Of a DNA stretch of 64,000 bases, positions 26,664 through 36,945 are shown piece after piece (position 1 is the stretch's first letter; each line of letters starts with the position of its first letter). Source of the DNA: Posidoniimonas corsicana. GTDB lineage: Bacteria > Planctomycetota > Planctomycetia > Pirellulales > Lacipirellulaceae. The stretch lies in NCBI RefSeq assembly GCF_007859765.1, contig NZ_SIHJ01000002.1, forward strand, positions 744,001 to 808,000. Reading direction: 5' to 3'. The notes under the pieces were generated by a model that was not told the origin of the DNA, did no database searches, and saw nothing but the letters and a program-made list of their open reading frames with translations. Made by a program: the position numbers and the translations under genes.

Positions 26664-27653
26664 CTACTCAAGCGGCCCGGCCAAGGGTGCGATCCCGGAT
26701 TCGGTGGGCCGGACACGCTCGATCCAGCCGTCACGATCGAAGCTGAGAAAGTCGAAGCAAATCTGTCGACGCATTGGGTCTGGGTCGTACGGGCGACGAT
26801 GGCGGTGGTAGGCGATAAAGTCCTGCCCATGGATTGAGAACACGCAGTGGTGCCCCGGCCCCCAGACGCTAAGCTGCTCGTCGGTTGAGAGGATCGGACT
26901 GTTCCGGCCTTCCTTGGTGAAACTCCCCAGCGGACTGTCGCCAACGGCGTAGCGCACCTGGTACGACTTGTCGATTGTCTTGCCTTCTGAGTACATCAGG
27001 TAGTACTTGCCGTTCCTCTTCACCATGTGCGGCCCCTCGAAGTAGTTCGGTGGGGTGATGTTCTTAGCGGCGCCCCGAAATGTGTGCATGTCGGGCTCGA
27101 GCTCAACGGCCATGCACTGCCCGTTTTCCCAGTTGTGCCCCGATCCCCAGTACAGGTAGACGCGTCCGTCGGTGTCGATGAACGGCGAGGCGTCGATGGT
27201 GTGCACGGCGCTGCCCCGCTGGCTGTGGACAATCGGACCGCGGTCCTTCCTTACGTTCTCCCACGGGCCCAAGGGGTGCGCCGCCACGCCGCAGTAGATC
27301 TCCGACCCAACGGACACATACAAGTAGAATCGACCATCGGGTCCTCGAATGACCTCGGGCGCCCAGACTCGGTTGCCGTTCTTCGACTCGCTGATGCAGG
27401 CGTCGTAGGTGGGCCAATTGAGGGTGTGTGACCGCCACGACTTCAAGTCGGTCGTTGAGAAGCAAGCCAGGTCGTCGCCACCCCACGGGTCCTTCGTCGC
27501 CATCAGGTACAGCGTGCCCTCGTGAATCAAAACCGTTGGATCGCCGAAGTAGCCATCAACAACCGGGTTCTCTCCCAAGGCCGGCACGCCCGTCGCCTGC
27601 ACGAGCGATCCGGCAAGCAAGACGTAGAGCAGCAGTTCAAGTCGTCCAAACAT
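26664..27653 (-). CDS. Glycoside hydrolase family 43-like protein, secreted
   Basis: A 329-residue protein with signal peptide (LELLLYVLLAGSLVQATG) and a five-bladed propeller of GH43 type. The likely general base is the Asp in YFGDPTVLIHEGTLYLMAT, the pKa modulator is in HTIDASPFIDTDGRVYLYWG, and the general acid is the Glu in NYFEGPHMVKRNGKYYLMYS. GH43 enzymes remove arabinose, xylose or galactose units from plant or algal polysaccharide. The ATG is preceded by GAAGGAG. A palindrome and a TATACT box lie upstream (27692-27716). The next gene downstream is the propeller protein at 25386. Confidence 0.85.
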   Translation of the reverse strand: MFGRLELLLYVLLAGSLVQATGVPALGENPVVDGYFGDPTVLIHEGTLYLMATKDPWGGDDLACFSTTDLKSWRSHTLNWPTYDACISESKNGNRVWAPEVIRGPDGRFYLYVSVGSEIYCGVAAHPLGPWENVRKDRGPIVHSQRGSAVHTIDASPFIDTDGRVYLYWGSGHNWENGQCMAVELEPDMHTFRGAAKNITPPNYFEGPHMVKRNGKYYLMYSEGKTIDKSYQVRYAVGDSPLGSFTKEGRNSPILSTDEQLSVWGPGHHCVFSIHGQDFIAYHRHRRPYDPDPMRRQICFDFLSFDRDGWIERVRPTESGIAPLAGPLE

Positions 27654-27691
27654 CAGGTCAGGCTCCTTCGCTCGTGCAATCGGATGATACG

Positions 27692-27716
27692 AGTATACTG
27701 AGTTTCGCCTGGCGAA
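27692..27716 (-). promoter_or_regulatory. Putative promoter/operator of the GH43 gene
   Basis: On the minus strand a TATACT (27692-27697) is a near-consensus -10 box about 40 bp before the GH43 start. Just upstream of it, where the -35 and spacer would be, is a perfect palindrome TTCGCC-T-GGCGAA (27704-27716). This arrangement is what a repressor operator, for example of a LacI-type sugar regulator, would look like. No regulator gene is adjacent, so this is an inference. Confidence 0.35.
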
Positions 27717-27758
27717 TGGGGCAGGCGTAGAACGCCCCAGCCAACATGCGCATCATAG

Positions 27759-27778
27759 CCCGACGCGTAAGCGAGGGA
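27759..27778 (+). repeat. REP-like site, direct copy (left of RAYT gene)
   Basis: CCCGACGCGTAAGCGAGGGA lies 33 bp beyond the stop of the RAYT gene. Its exact reverse complement occurs at 28365-28384 on the other side of the gene. Paired inverted REP sequences around a RAYT transposase are the known arrangement of such elements. Confidence 0.75.
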
Positions 27779-27811
27779 GCCTCACCCCACGCGAGCCGAG
27801 CCGCTTCCGCC

Positions 27812-28291
27812 TCATCCGCAGCCGCCCCGCCTACCCTGCCCTTCGGCCACGTACTGGACCGCCGCGTCGAGGTCATCCTCCGCCCAGAGCCAACGGGTGC
27901 TCCCGCGTTCCGCCCACCAGTTCTTACGATCGGCGACGAACTGCAGCTTCAGGCGACGCGTGGCCCACGCCTTCAGATCGGCGCGGATCTTTTTCGGGGG
28001 CGTTCCCGGCGCCGAAACGACTGCGTGAAGGTGATTGGTTCGACAGTTGGCCGCATGAAGACGCCAGCGCCGATGCAAGCAGGTTTCGGCGACTTGGTCT
28101 TCGACGGCCTTCCTCTGCTGGTGGCTCAACCAACAGGCGTCCTCAGTCATTCTGGCGGCTGATTCGAGCTCGAGCGCCGGTTGGGCCGGCCGCCAGCCGT
28201 GCCGGTGCTCGACCCATCCCCGGGAATCGCCTGGTAACCACGTTCCGTAAGTTACCCAGGTGAAGAAGAATCCGATGGGGTCGTCCATCAT
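27812..28291 (-). CDS. REP-associated tyrosine transposase (RAYT, IS200-like fold)
   Basis: A 159-residue Y1_Tnp-family protein. The HUH metal motif is in NCRTNHLHAVVSA, the catalytic tyrosine is probably that of DAAVQYVAEGQ near the C-terminus, and the N-terminus FFFTWVTYGTWLPGD is typical of planctomycete RAYTs. These are single-copy domesticated HUH nucleases thought to spread REP sequences. It is bracketed by perfect 20-bp inverted REP sites. No target duplication was found, and no other copy of the 20-mer was noticed in the window. Confidence 0.85.
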   Translation of the reverse strand: MMDDPIGFFFTWVTYGTWLPGDSRGWVEHRHGWRPAQPALELESAARMTEDACWLSHQQRKAVEDQVAETCLHRRWRLHAANCRTNHLHAVVSAPGTPPKKIRADLKAWATRRLKLQFVADRKNWWAERGSTRWLWAEDDLDAAVQYVAEGQGRRGGCG

Positions 28292-28364
28292 GGCGGTGCT
28301 CGCAGCGGGAAGCGGCGTGGTGGGGGCTTCGCGGACGCGTTGGGGAGGAAGTCGTTGCTGTATA

Positions 28365-28384
28365 TCCCTCGCTTACGCGTCGGG
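28365..28384 (-). repeat. REP-like site, inverted copy (right of RAYT gene)
   Basis: TCCCTCGCTTACGCGTCGGG lies 74 bp upstream of the RAYT start and is the perfect reverse complement of the site at 27759-27778. The pair spans 626 bp including the gene. Confidence 0.75.
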
Positions 28385-28773
28385 TTTCGATTGGGGGTGT
28401 TAGTCTGTTAGCGCGGTGTTGGTCCGTGGCTCGGGGGTTCTGCCCGAAGTCGTTTTGTCCAAAAACACACGCGGAGGGGACAAAACTCGGGGCGCAATGC
28501 GGCCCTGTTGTTGCGCAAGTCCATTGAAAAGCGGCCTTTGCTTCCATCCCCTCCTGAGGGGCCGCGGGGGTTTTGTCCAATTCTGGGCGCGCAGATCGGA
28601 CACGCTTACCAGCGATCTGCCGGCGGCGACACGCGCGCAGCAGCAACCGCCCGACCGGCGGCGGGCCGGCGGTGCGTGTGTGGACGTGCGATCACCCCTC
28701 ATTGGACCGCGCCGGGTGGCCGGTTTCTACGACAATCCGTTGGGGATGCCAGAGAACCGGTGGATTAACAGAA

Positions 28774-28826
28774 GGGAACGAGGAGAACGAAGCGACGGGC
28801 GGGGCCCCTTCGTTTTCTTCATTCCC
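28774..28826. repeat. Long imperfect inverted repeat, possible structured RNA
   Basis: Left arm GGGAACGAGGAGAACGAAG (28774-28792) pairs with CTTCGTTTTCTTCATTCCC (28808-28826): 19 positions, of which three would be G:U pairs if the plus strand is transcribed. All three differences preserve pairing on that strand only, so a plus-strand RNA hairpin is the simplest reading. It could also be a mobile miniature repeat. Confidence 0.45.
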
Positions 28827-28866
28827 ATTGGCTCCAACAAGACGCGGCGGCCTCGCGGCTCTGCCA

Positions 28867-28903
28867 ACAAAAAAACGCCGGGGCGATTGCTCGCCCCGGC
28901 GTT
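28867..28903 (-). terminator. Rho-independent terminator of clpC
   Basis: Perfect 13-bp stem AACGCCGGGGCGA / TCGCCCCGGCGTT with a TTGC loop (28874-28903). On the minus strand it is followed by a run of T residues (the A-tract at 28869-28875 read in reverse). It lies 31 bp after the clpC stop. Confidence 0.9.
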
Positions 28904-28933
28904 TGGATTGCCGTTGTCGCGGGAGGTTCTGGC

Positions 28934-31507
<2,574 letters not shown>

Positions 31508-31720
31508 TGCGTCTCTCCGTTGTGTCCGGTGCTCGTAAGCCGCGCCCGGCTGCCGCCGGGTTTGGCGGCCCCGCAGTGGTTTCCCACGGGGCTGGGGATG
31601 AGCGGCGCTGCAGGCGGCGCCGCGGGCGTGGCTGGGGTTTTGTGTGGCTTTCTAATTGCTATACGGAATTCTAGGCGGCTGGGGGCGATAGAGCCATCCG
31701 ACCTCGCCAATCTGGGGGAT

Positions 31721-32353
31721 TTATGCAGCCGGTCGCGGGGCCTCTTCGTGTTGTGCCGCCTCGGACGCTGATTCCAGACGGGCCACTTCTCGCCCGATCT
31801 CGAACCGCCACCGGTCGGCTTCTTCCTTCGTGCTCAATCGTCTTAACCGTCGCAACGCGTCGGCGTTCCGCCCCATCCGCCGGTGGACATCCGCCAGCAG
31901 CAATTGGGCGTCGGCGTCCTGCGCGTCCCGCTTCAGCTGGGTCCGCAGCACGCGCTCAGCGTCTGACCATTCGGCGCGCAGGTAGTGCCGCTGCGCGAGC
32001 TGCAGCAGCGCGTCCGAACGCCGGTTTTCCGACAGCTCGGACAGGCCCGCATCCGGGTCGGCCGCGAACTGCTGGCGGGTCTCACGCTGGAGGGCGAGCC
32101 GACGCAGTTCGCCGCGGGTCTCAACGAGCGCGGCGATCCACAGCACGGCCACCGAAACCCCGCACGCCGCCTGGACTTGCGGCGCAAGCCACTGGGGCCA
32201 AACGACGGTCGTCAGTATCAGGACATTCAGCAGCACCGTAAAGGCTACGGCCAGCGCGAGGCCGGCCAGCGACCCGCTAATCCACAGGTGCGGCAGCCCG
32301 GGCCACAGGTAGGCCAACCAGTGAGCACGGCGTCTGCGCGGCGGCTTACTCAT
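31721..32353 (-). CDS. Membrane protein with TPR-like C-terminus
   Basis: A 210-residue protein from ATG 32353 (MSKPPRRRRAHW). Two hydrophobic segments lie in the first 90 residues (ISGSLAGLALAVAFTVLLNVLILTTVVW and ACGVSVAVLWIAALVE). The second half is helical with a TPR-like register (SDALLQLAQRHYLRAEWSDAERVLRTQLKRD, DAQLLLADVHRRMGRNADALRRLRRL). It is likely an inner-membrane protein presenting TPRs to the cytoplasm. Partners are unknown. Confidence 0.68.
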   Translation of the reverse strand: MSKPPRRRRAHWLAYLWPGLPHLWISGSLAGLALAVAFTVLLNVLILTTVVWPQWLAPQVQAACGVSVAVLWIAALVETRGELRRLALQRETRQQFAADPDAGLSELSENRRSDALLQLAQRHYLRAEWSDAERVLRTQLKRDAQDADAQLLLADVHRRMGRNADALRRLRRLSTKEEADRWRFEIGREVARLESASEAAQHEEAPRPAA

Positions 32354-32648
32354 CGACCGGGGCTCCTGTGTCCGAAGAGGTCCGTTGCAATCCGGGGGCC
32401 AAACCGGCCGCGGCGCGGTTGCGTCCCGCCGGTTGGCGCCGACAAGCCTTGGCATTGCAACGAGTTAGGTACAATAGCATAGCGCATCAATTCCGTTGGC
32501 CGCGGCCCTGAGCGGCCGCTGAGAATCTGCGCGGTTTGGCAGGTTCGCGCCTTTTCCCTGCCAACCCATCGGAAGATAACGGAGGGAGTCGATCGGGGCG
32601 AGATCGCTTCCTCCGCCCGCCAGAACCCAAACCCCGTATCCCCCCTGG

Positions 32649-32945
32649 ATGACCCCTCGAACCGCCAGCTTCATCGTCCGCTCCTGCTTTGTCGTGCTGA
32701 GCGTCATGGTGCTGGGCATCGCGGTGAGCCAGTGGTTGGGCCTGTCGCTCCGGCAGTCGCTGCTGATCTCGCTGCCGCTCGCGTTCTTCACCAGCAGCGT
32801 GATCACGATGTGGGCGATGGCGCTCGCCGGCGCGCGGGGCAACAAGACCGGGCAGCTGATGATCATGCTCGGCATCGAGCTGCTGCTGGTCCCGCTGGCG
32901 TCGGCGGCGGCGATCGCGGCGTACTTCATCGAACGTCAGCAGTAA
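32649..32945 (+). CDS. Small membrane protein, unknown function
   Basis: 98 residues with three hydrophobic stretches (FIVRSCFVVLSVMVLGIAV, SLLISLPLAFFTSSVITMWAMAL and LMIMLGIELLLVPLASAAAIAAYF). It lies 21 bp upstream of the thiE-like gene on the same strand, so the two are probably co-transcribed. No motif suggests a function. Confidence 0.55.
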   Translation: MTPRTASFIVRSCFVVLSVMVLGIAVSQWLGLSLRQSLLISLPLAFFTSSVITMWAMALAGARGNKTGQLMIMLGIELLLVPLASAAAIAAYFIERQQ

Positions 32946-32966
32946 ATCGAGAGAGCGAGAGAAAAG

Positions 32967-34010
32967 TTGGACGCGGCAACGGCACGGATCCTGGACGCCT
33001 CGCTGAACCGCGCCGCCGAGGGGCTGCGGGTGGTGGAGGACTACACGCGGTTTGTGCTCGGCGACGCGCACCTGTCGGGCCTCGCGAAAGGGCTGCGGCA
33101 CGACCTGTCGCAGCTCGGGCAAACCCACCTGCCGGGCGAACGCCGCCACGCCGCCCGCGACACCCCGGGCGATGTCGGCACGCGCATCGACACCGAGTCC
33201 GAGCGCCGCCGCGGGTCGGCGTGGGAAGTCTGCGCCGCCAGCCTGAAGCGGGTGGAGCAGTCGCTCCGCAGCATCGAGGAGTACGGCAAGCTGGTCGACC
33301 CGCGGCTGGGCGCCGAGGCCGAGCGGCTCCGCTACCAGGCCTACACGCTGGAGAAAGCGATCGACACGGGCCGCGTGTGCAGCCAGCGGCTGGCCGGCGT
33401 GCGGCTGTGCGTGCTGATCGATGGCCAATCGGACGAGGACGGCTTCCTCGGCCTTGCGCGGTCGCTGGTCGACGCGGGCGTGGGGATGCTGCAGCTGCGT
33501 GACAAGTCGCTCGCCGACCGCGACCTCGCCCGGCACGCCAGGGCGCTCGTGGAGCTGACCCGCGGGTCTGGGACGCTGGCCATCATCAACGACCGGGCGG
33601 ACATCGCCGCCGCCAGCGGCGCCGACGGCGTGCACCTGGGGCTGGACGACCTGTCGGTCTACGACGCCAGGCGGTCGGTCGGGCTGGACGCGCTGGTCGG
33701 CGTGTCGACCCACAACCTGGACGACGCGCGGCGGGCGGTGCGGGACGGGGCCAGCTACCTGGGCGCGGGGCCGACGTTCGTCTCGCGGACCAAGCGGTTC
33801 GACGAGTTCGCGGGGCTCGACTACCTCCGCGCCGTCTCGGCCGAGGTGAGCCTGCCCACGTTCGCCATTGGCGGCGTCGACGCCGAGAACCTGCCGCAGG
33901 TGCTAGACGCCGGCGCCACGCGCATCGCGGTCGCCTCGGCGGTGACCGCGGCAGCGGACCCAGGGGCGGCTGCGCGGGAGCTGATCGCTGGGCTCGCAGC
34001 TGGGAACTGA
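32967..34010 (+). CDS. thiE: Thiamine-phosphate synthase with N-terminal ThiD2-like domain
   Basis: 347 residues starting at TTG 32967, the first start that leaves the conserved DAATARILDASLNRAAEGLRVVEDYTRF intact. Residues 1-140 resemble the ThiD2-like domain found fused to ThiE in cyanobacteria and some other phyla. Residues 145-345 are ThiE proper: LQLRDKSLADRDLARHA, IINDRADIAAASGADGVHLGLDDL, GVSTHNLDDARRAV and YLGAGPTFVSRTK. ThiE joins HMP-PP and THZ-P into thiamine phosphate. The ThiD2 part may supply HMP phosphorylation. The family name of the N-terminal domain is from memory. Confidence 0.88.
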   Translation: MDAATARILDASLNRAAEGLRVVEDYTRFVLGDAHLSGLAKGLRHDLSQLGQTHLPGERRHAARDTPGDVGTRIDTESERRRGSAWEVCAASLKRVEQSLRSIEEYGKLVDPRLGAEAERLRYQAYTLEKAIDTGRVCSQRLAGVRLCVLIDGQSDEDGFLGLARSLVDAGVGMLQLRDKSLADRDLARHARALVELTRGSGTLAIINDRADIAAASGADGVHLGLDDLSVYDARRSVGLDALVGVSTHNLDDARRAVRDGASYLGAGPTFVSRTKRFDEFAGLDYLRAVSAEVSLPTFAIGGVDAENLPQVLDAGATRIAVASAVTAAADPGAAARELIAGLAAGN

Positions 34011-34095
34011 CCTAACGGATTGGAGAGCGGGCTAGCAGTTCTAGGGACGTGCGGTTCCGCGACTACCGATAGTGGGCAGGGCGATGAAGCCGACG

Positions 34096-34115
34096 CGGCT
34101 AACGCCGCTTAGCCG
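34096..34115. repeat. Inverted repeat CGGCTAA-CGCCGC-TTAGCCG
   Basis: Perfect 7-bp arms with a 6-nt loop, 86 bp after thiE. A related AGCCGC-TG-GCGGCT palindrome occurs at 46826-46839 between convergent genes. No T-run follows, so it may be a small repeat family or a Rho-type or bidirectional end signal. Confidence 0.4.
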
Positions 34116-34151
34116 TTAACACACCATCCGGAGCGAGGAACCGGTGGCGAG

Positions 34152-34580
34152 TCACCACCATTTTGGGTAGTTGCGAAGCTGACGATACATATGCTCGATC
34201 TCAAGTGTGTAGGTGTTCATCGTGAACCGCAGTTTGCCCAGTTTGGTCGTGTCGGTGGCCGTGAAAATGTAACTGACGTTATCGCCATCAAGCGAAACTT
34301 CAAGTACGGGGTGATCGCTCATGTTCTTCAATGATGCGAATCCGTACGTCGAGTTCAACAGAGTTCCGAGCTGCGTTTCAAAAGCACGTAGTGATTGATT
34401 GAGAAACCAACACTTGCGGATTGCGAAGCGATGCTGCTGGAACGGCATGTTCCACACGAAAGAAATGTCAAATGCCACGGATTCGGGTGTATCTGCGGCG
34501 TCAACCGGATCGAGTTGGAGTTCTGCCTGATCGTCTTGGATTAGCGTCAGAGTCGAAGTACTTGTAGGTTCCTGGGGCAT
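34152..34580 (-). CDS. Orphan small protein, WapI-like (tentative)
   Basis: 142 residues from ATG 34580 (MPQEPTSTSTLTLIQDD); a start at 34628 would add 16 residues. Layout: ISFVWNMPFQQHRFAIRKCWFLNQSLRAFETQLGTLL, then beta-type stretches (HPVLEVSLDGDNVSYIFTATD) and TLEIEHMYRQLRNYPKWW. This order recalls WapI-type immunity proteins, but the resemblance is weak. The gene is clearly less GC-rich than its surroundings and stands alone, which suggests recent acquisition. Confidence 0.55.
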   Translation of the reverse strand: MPQEPTSTSTLTLIQDDQAELQLDPVDAADTPESVAFDISFVWNMPFQQHRFAIRKCWFLNQSLRAFETQLGTLLNSTYGFASLKNMSDHPVLEVSLDGDNVSYIFTATDTTKLGKLRFTMNTYTLEIEHMYRQLRNYPKWW

Positions 34581-34628
34581 AGACAGCCGCCTGACTTTAC
34601 TCTTGTGGACTCGAGTCGGCATCGGCAA

Positions 34629-35269
34629 ACGCTTGTGGTTTCAACACAAGAGGATTGTATCACACAGACGCTTCGGACCCGTCTCACGTGTCTTTAGCGT
34701 CTCTGCCCTCCACGCCTCCCAGACCGCCCTTCAATCGGTTCAATCTCCGCCCAAATGCAGATCTTGACTAGAAACCGCCACAGACAGCCCGCTTGGCTAC
34801 TTTCGGCGCTCCGCCCCAGCCCGGACCGATGCCCCGCAATCGTCACGGCTATTATGAAACCTGCACAGGCGTGAAACTCTTGCGCACCGGTGTGGCAGCG
34901 ACTTTCGTTCGCGTGACGGCTGGCCAGCAGGATGGCTCCTTCGAACGGCAGTTGGTGTGCACAGCACAAGAGGCGCCCCGGCGCCGACGTACGCTTGCGA
35001 CTCGATCGCCTAGTGTCGCAAGCGACGCCGACTGTCGCCCGATCGAACTCTGTCGGCTGACGAACCTTCTCGCGGGCGAAAGTCGCTGCCGCACGGTTTT
35101 GCTACGCCGGGAGTTGAACTACTCGAACAGGAGAAAGCAGAGGAGACAGGCCGCATCGCTGCTCTGCCCTCTCTGCTGCCGCCCGCTGTACTGATGCTCT
35201 CCACCGTTCCCTGCTATCCTACATCTCCTTCACCAACCTCAGGCCACCAACCACCAACTACCTCTCCCA
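34629..35269. other. Long intergenic region with a strong hairpin, no gene seen
   Basis: 641 bp upstream of manC. Frames in both directions look non-coding. It contains the hairpin at 34992-35024 and, just before manC, a CCACCAACCACCAAC motif (35242-35256) that recurs at 60487-60508. It may be decayed DNA next to the orphan gene at 34152 or hold a small RNA. Confidence 0.4.
34992..35024. repeat. Hairpin with perfect 10-bp arms
   Basis: CGCTTGCGAC (34992-35001) and GTCGCAAGCG (35015-35024) are exact reverse complements around a 13-nt loop. It lies in a gene-free stretch, has no T-run, and is not next to a stop codon. Confidence 0.5.
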
Positions 35270-36352
35270 ATGCTCCACGCGATCATCATGGCCGGCGGCT
35301 CCGGCACCCGCTTCTGGCCCGCCAGCCGCTCCGCCACCCCCAAGCAGATGCTCCGCCTGGTCGGCGACGAGACCATGATCCGCCAGACCAGCAGCCGCTT
35401 CGGCGCCCTCATCCCGCCGGAGCGGCGGATGGTGGTCACCAACCGCCGGCTGGTGGACGGCGTGCGGGAGCAGCTGCCGGATCTGCCCGCCGGCGCGGTG
35501 GTGGGCGAGCCCTGCAAGCGTGACACCGCGCCGTGCATCGGCCTGGCGGCGCTGCTGGTGACCCGCGTGGCCAACGACCCCGACGCCACGATGCTGGTCT
35601 GCCCCGCGGACCACGTGATCCCCGATGACGACGCGTTCCAAGACGCGGTGAAGCAGGCCGAGTCGCTGATCAACGAGAGCCCCGGGCGGATCGTCACGTT
35701 CGGCATCAAGCCGTCTTACCCGGCGGAGATCTTCGGCTACATCCAGCGGAGCGAGCGGCTGCCGGACAGCGGCGCGCCGGCCTTCAAGGTCGCCCGGTTT
35801 GTCGAGAAGCCCGACGCCAAGACCGCGGCCGAGTATGTGAACACCGGCGACTTCTACTGGAACAGCGGCATCTTCGTGTGGCGGGCGTCGACCATCCTCG
35901 ACGCGCTCCGCGAGCGGCAGCCGGCCATGCTGGAGCACCTGGAGCTGATCGTCGACGCGTGGAACACCCCGGACCGCGACGCCGTGTTCGACCAGGAGTT
36001 CACCGCCATCGAGGGGATCAGCATCGACTACGCAGTGATGGAGCACGCGACCGACGTCGCCGTGATCGAGGCGCCCTTCGAGTGGGACGACCTCGGCGGC
36101 TGGCAGTCGCTCACCCGCCGGCTGGGCGCCGACGAGAGCGGCAACACCATCGTCGGCAAGCACCTGGGTTTCAACACCGAGGGGTCGATCGTCCGCAGCT
36201 CGGACGACCACCTGGTGGTCACGCTCGGGCTGAAGGACTGCATCGTGGTGCACACGCCCGACGCCACGCTCGTGGCCAGCAAGCACGACGAGGAGAGCAT
36301 CCGCAAGGTGGTGAAAGAGCTCGAGTCACGCGGCTGGGCGGAGCACCTATGA
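35270..36352 (+). CDS. manC: Mannose-1-phosphate guanylyltransferase
   Basis: A 360-residue nucleotidyltransferase with the pyrophosphorylase signature IIMAGGSGTRFWPASRSATPKQ at residues 5-26, VCPADHVIPDDD, FGYIQRSERL and FVEKPD, then WNSGIFVWR. It has the short, GDP-Man-PPase-only form without the isomerase domain of bifunctional ManC/AlgA. It makes GDP-mannose for polysaccharide, glycolipid and protein glycans, including possibly the exopolysaccharide at the left of the window. The stop overlaps the ATG of ruvX (ATGA at 36349-36352). Confidence 0.93.
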   Translation: MLHAIIMAGGSGTRFWPASRSATPKQMLRLVGDETMIRQTSSRFGALIPPERRMVVTNRRLVDGVREQLPDLPAGAVVGEPCKRDTAPCIGLAALLVTRVANDPDATMLVCPADHVIPDDDAFQDAVKQAESLINESPGRIVTFGIKPSYPAEIFGYIQRSERLPDSGAPAFKVARFVEKPDAKTAAEYVNTGDFYWNSGIFVWRASTILDALRERQPAMLEHLELIVDAWNTPDRDAVFDQEFTAIEGISIDYAVMEHATDVAVIEAPFEWDDLGGWQSLTRRLGADESGNTIVGKHLGFNTEGSIVRSSDDHLVVTLGLKDCIVVHTPDATLVASKHDEESIRKVVKELESRGWAEHL

Positions 36353-36873
36353 GCAATGGGGAAATGGGAAAGGCGAAAGGGGAGGATAGCGGAGCTGACG
36401 CTCCCCTTTCGCCTTCCCCCTTTCCCCTTTCGAAACGCGTCGCGGGCATCGACTACGGCACGGTGCGGATCGGCATCGCCATCGGCGACCTGGAGGTCCG
36501 CATGGCGTCGCCGTACGAGAACTACACCCGCCGCAGCGATCGGCTCGACGCGCAGTATTTCAAGCAGCTCGCCCAAGAAGAGCGACTAGCGAGATGGGTC
36601 GTCGGCCTGCCCGTTCACCTCAGCGGCGAGGAGAGTCAGAAGAGCCACGAGGCCCGCCAGTTTGGCAAGTGGCTGACCGAGCTGACCGGCGTGCCGGTCG
36701 ACTACTTCGACGAGCGGTACACCTCGGCCCACGCGGAGGAAATCCTGCAGGCGGCCAACCTGACCAAGAAGAAACGCAAGGCCCGCCTCGACGCGCTGGC
36801 CGCACAGATCATGCTGACCGCGTACCTGGAGTCCGGCGCGCAGGGCAACGACGACCCTGGGTCGATCGGCTAG
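36349..36873 (+). CDS. ruvX: Putative pre-16S rRNA nuclease / Holliday junction resolvase-like YqgF, with unusual N-terminal extension
   Basis: 174 residues with the RNase H-like core: RVAGIDYGTVRIGIAIGDL, VVGLPVHLSGEESQKS, VDYFDERYTSAHAEEIL and KKKRKARLDALAAQIML. The core starts at residue 32. The preceding 31 residues are encoded almost wholly by an inverted repeat (36372-36413), giving a low-complexity Ser/Pro/Gly stretch absent from usual RuvX. The start at 36349 overlaps manC; no other ATG or GTG lies closer to the core in this frame. The coupling to manC is unusual, and the extension looks like a repeat absorbed into the reading frame. Confidence 0.88.
   Translation: MSNGEMGKAKGEDSGADAPLSPSPFPLSKRVAGIDYGTVRIGIAIGDLEVRMASPYENYTRRSDRLDAQYFKQLAQEERLARWVVGLPVHLSGEESQKSHEARQFGKWLTELTGVPVDYFDERYTSAHAEEILQAANLTKKKRKARLDALAAQIMLTAYLESGAQGNDDPGSIG
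36372..36413. repeat. Inverted repeat inside the ruvX 5' end
   Basis: Perfect 13-bp arms GGCGAAAGGGGAG (36372-36384) and CTCCCCTTTCGCC (36401-36413) around 16 nt. Pairing extends outward by AA/TT, one mismatch and GGG/CCC. It lies in frame within ruvX codons, just after the coupled start. Confidence 0.75.
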
Positions 36874-36945
36874 CGGGGACCAAGATCGCGTCCTTGCCGA
36901 CGAATCATTTCCCTTTCCGCCTCGCCAACGCCTTCCAACGCCCGC

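Larger units (their letters stand above)
28292..28933. other. Intergenic region between clpC and RAYT gene, no gene seen
   Basis: 642 bp holding one REP site (28365-28384), a long imperfect inverted repeat (28774-28826) and the clpC terminator (28867-28903). Open frames here lack protein-like composition and overlap these elements. Confidence 0.5.

Noticed and set aside
34011-34151. A possible integron attC site between thiE and the orphan gene
   Set aside because: GTTAAC-type ends are present but the required paired boxes and central symmetry are not.
35095-35130. A tRNA-like GGGAGTTGAACTACTC stretch
   Set aside because: The stem does not close into a T-arm with a proper acceptor and there is no anticodon arm upstream.
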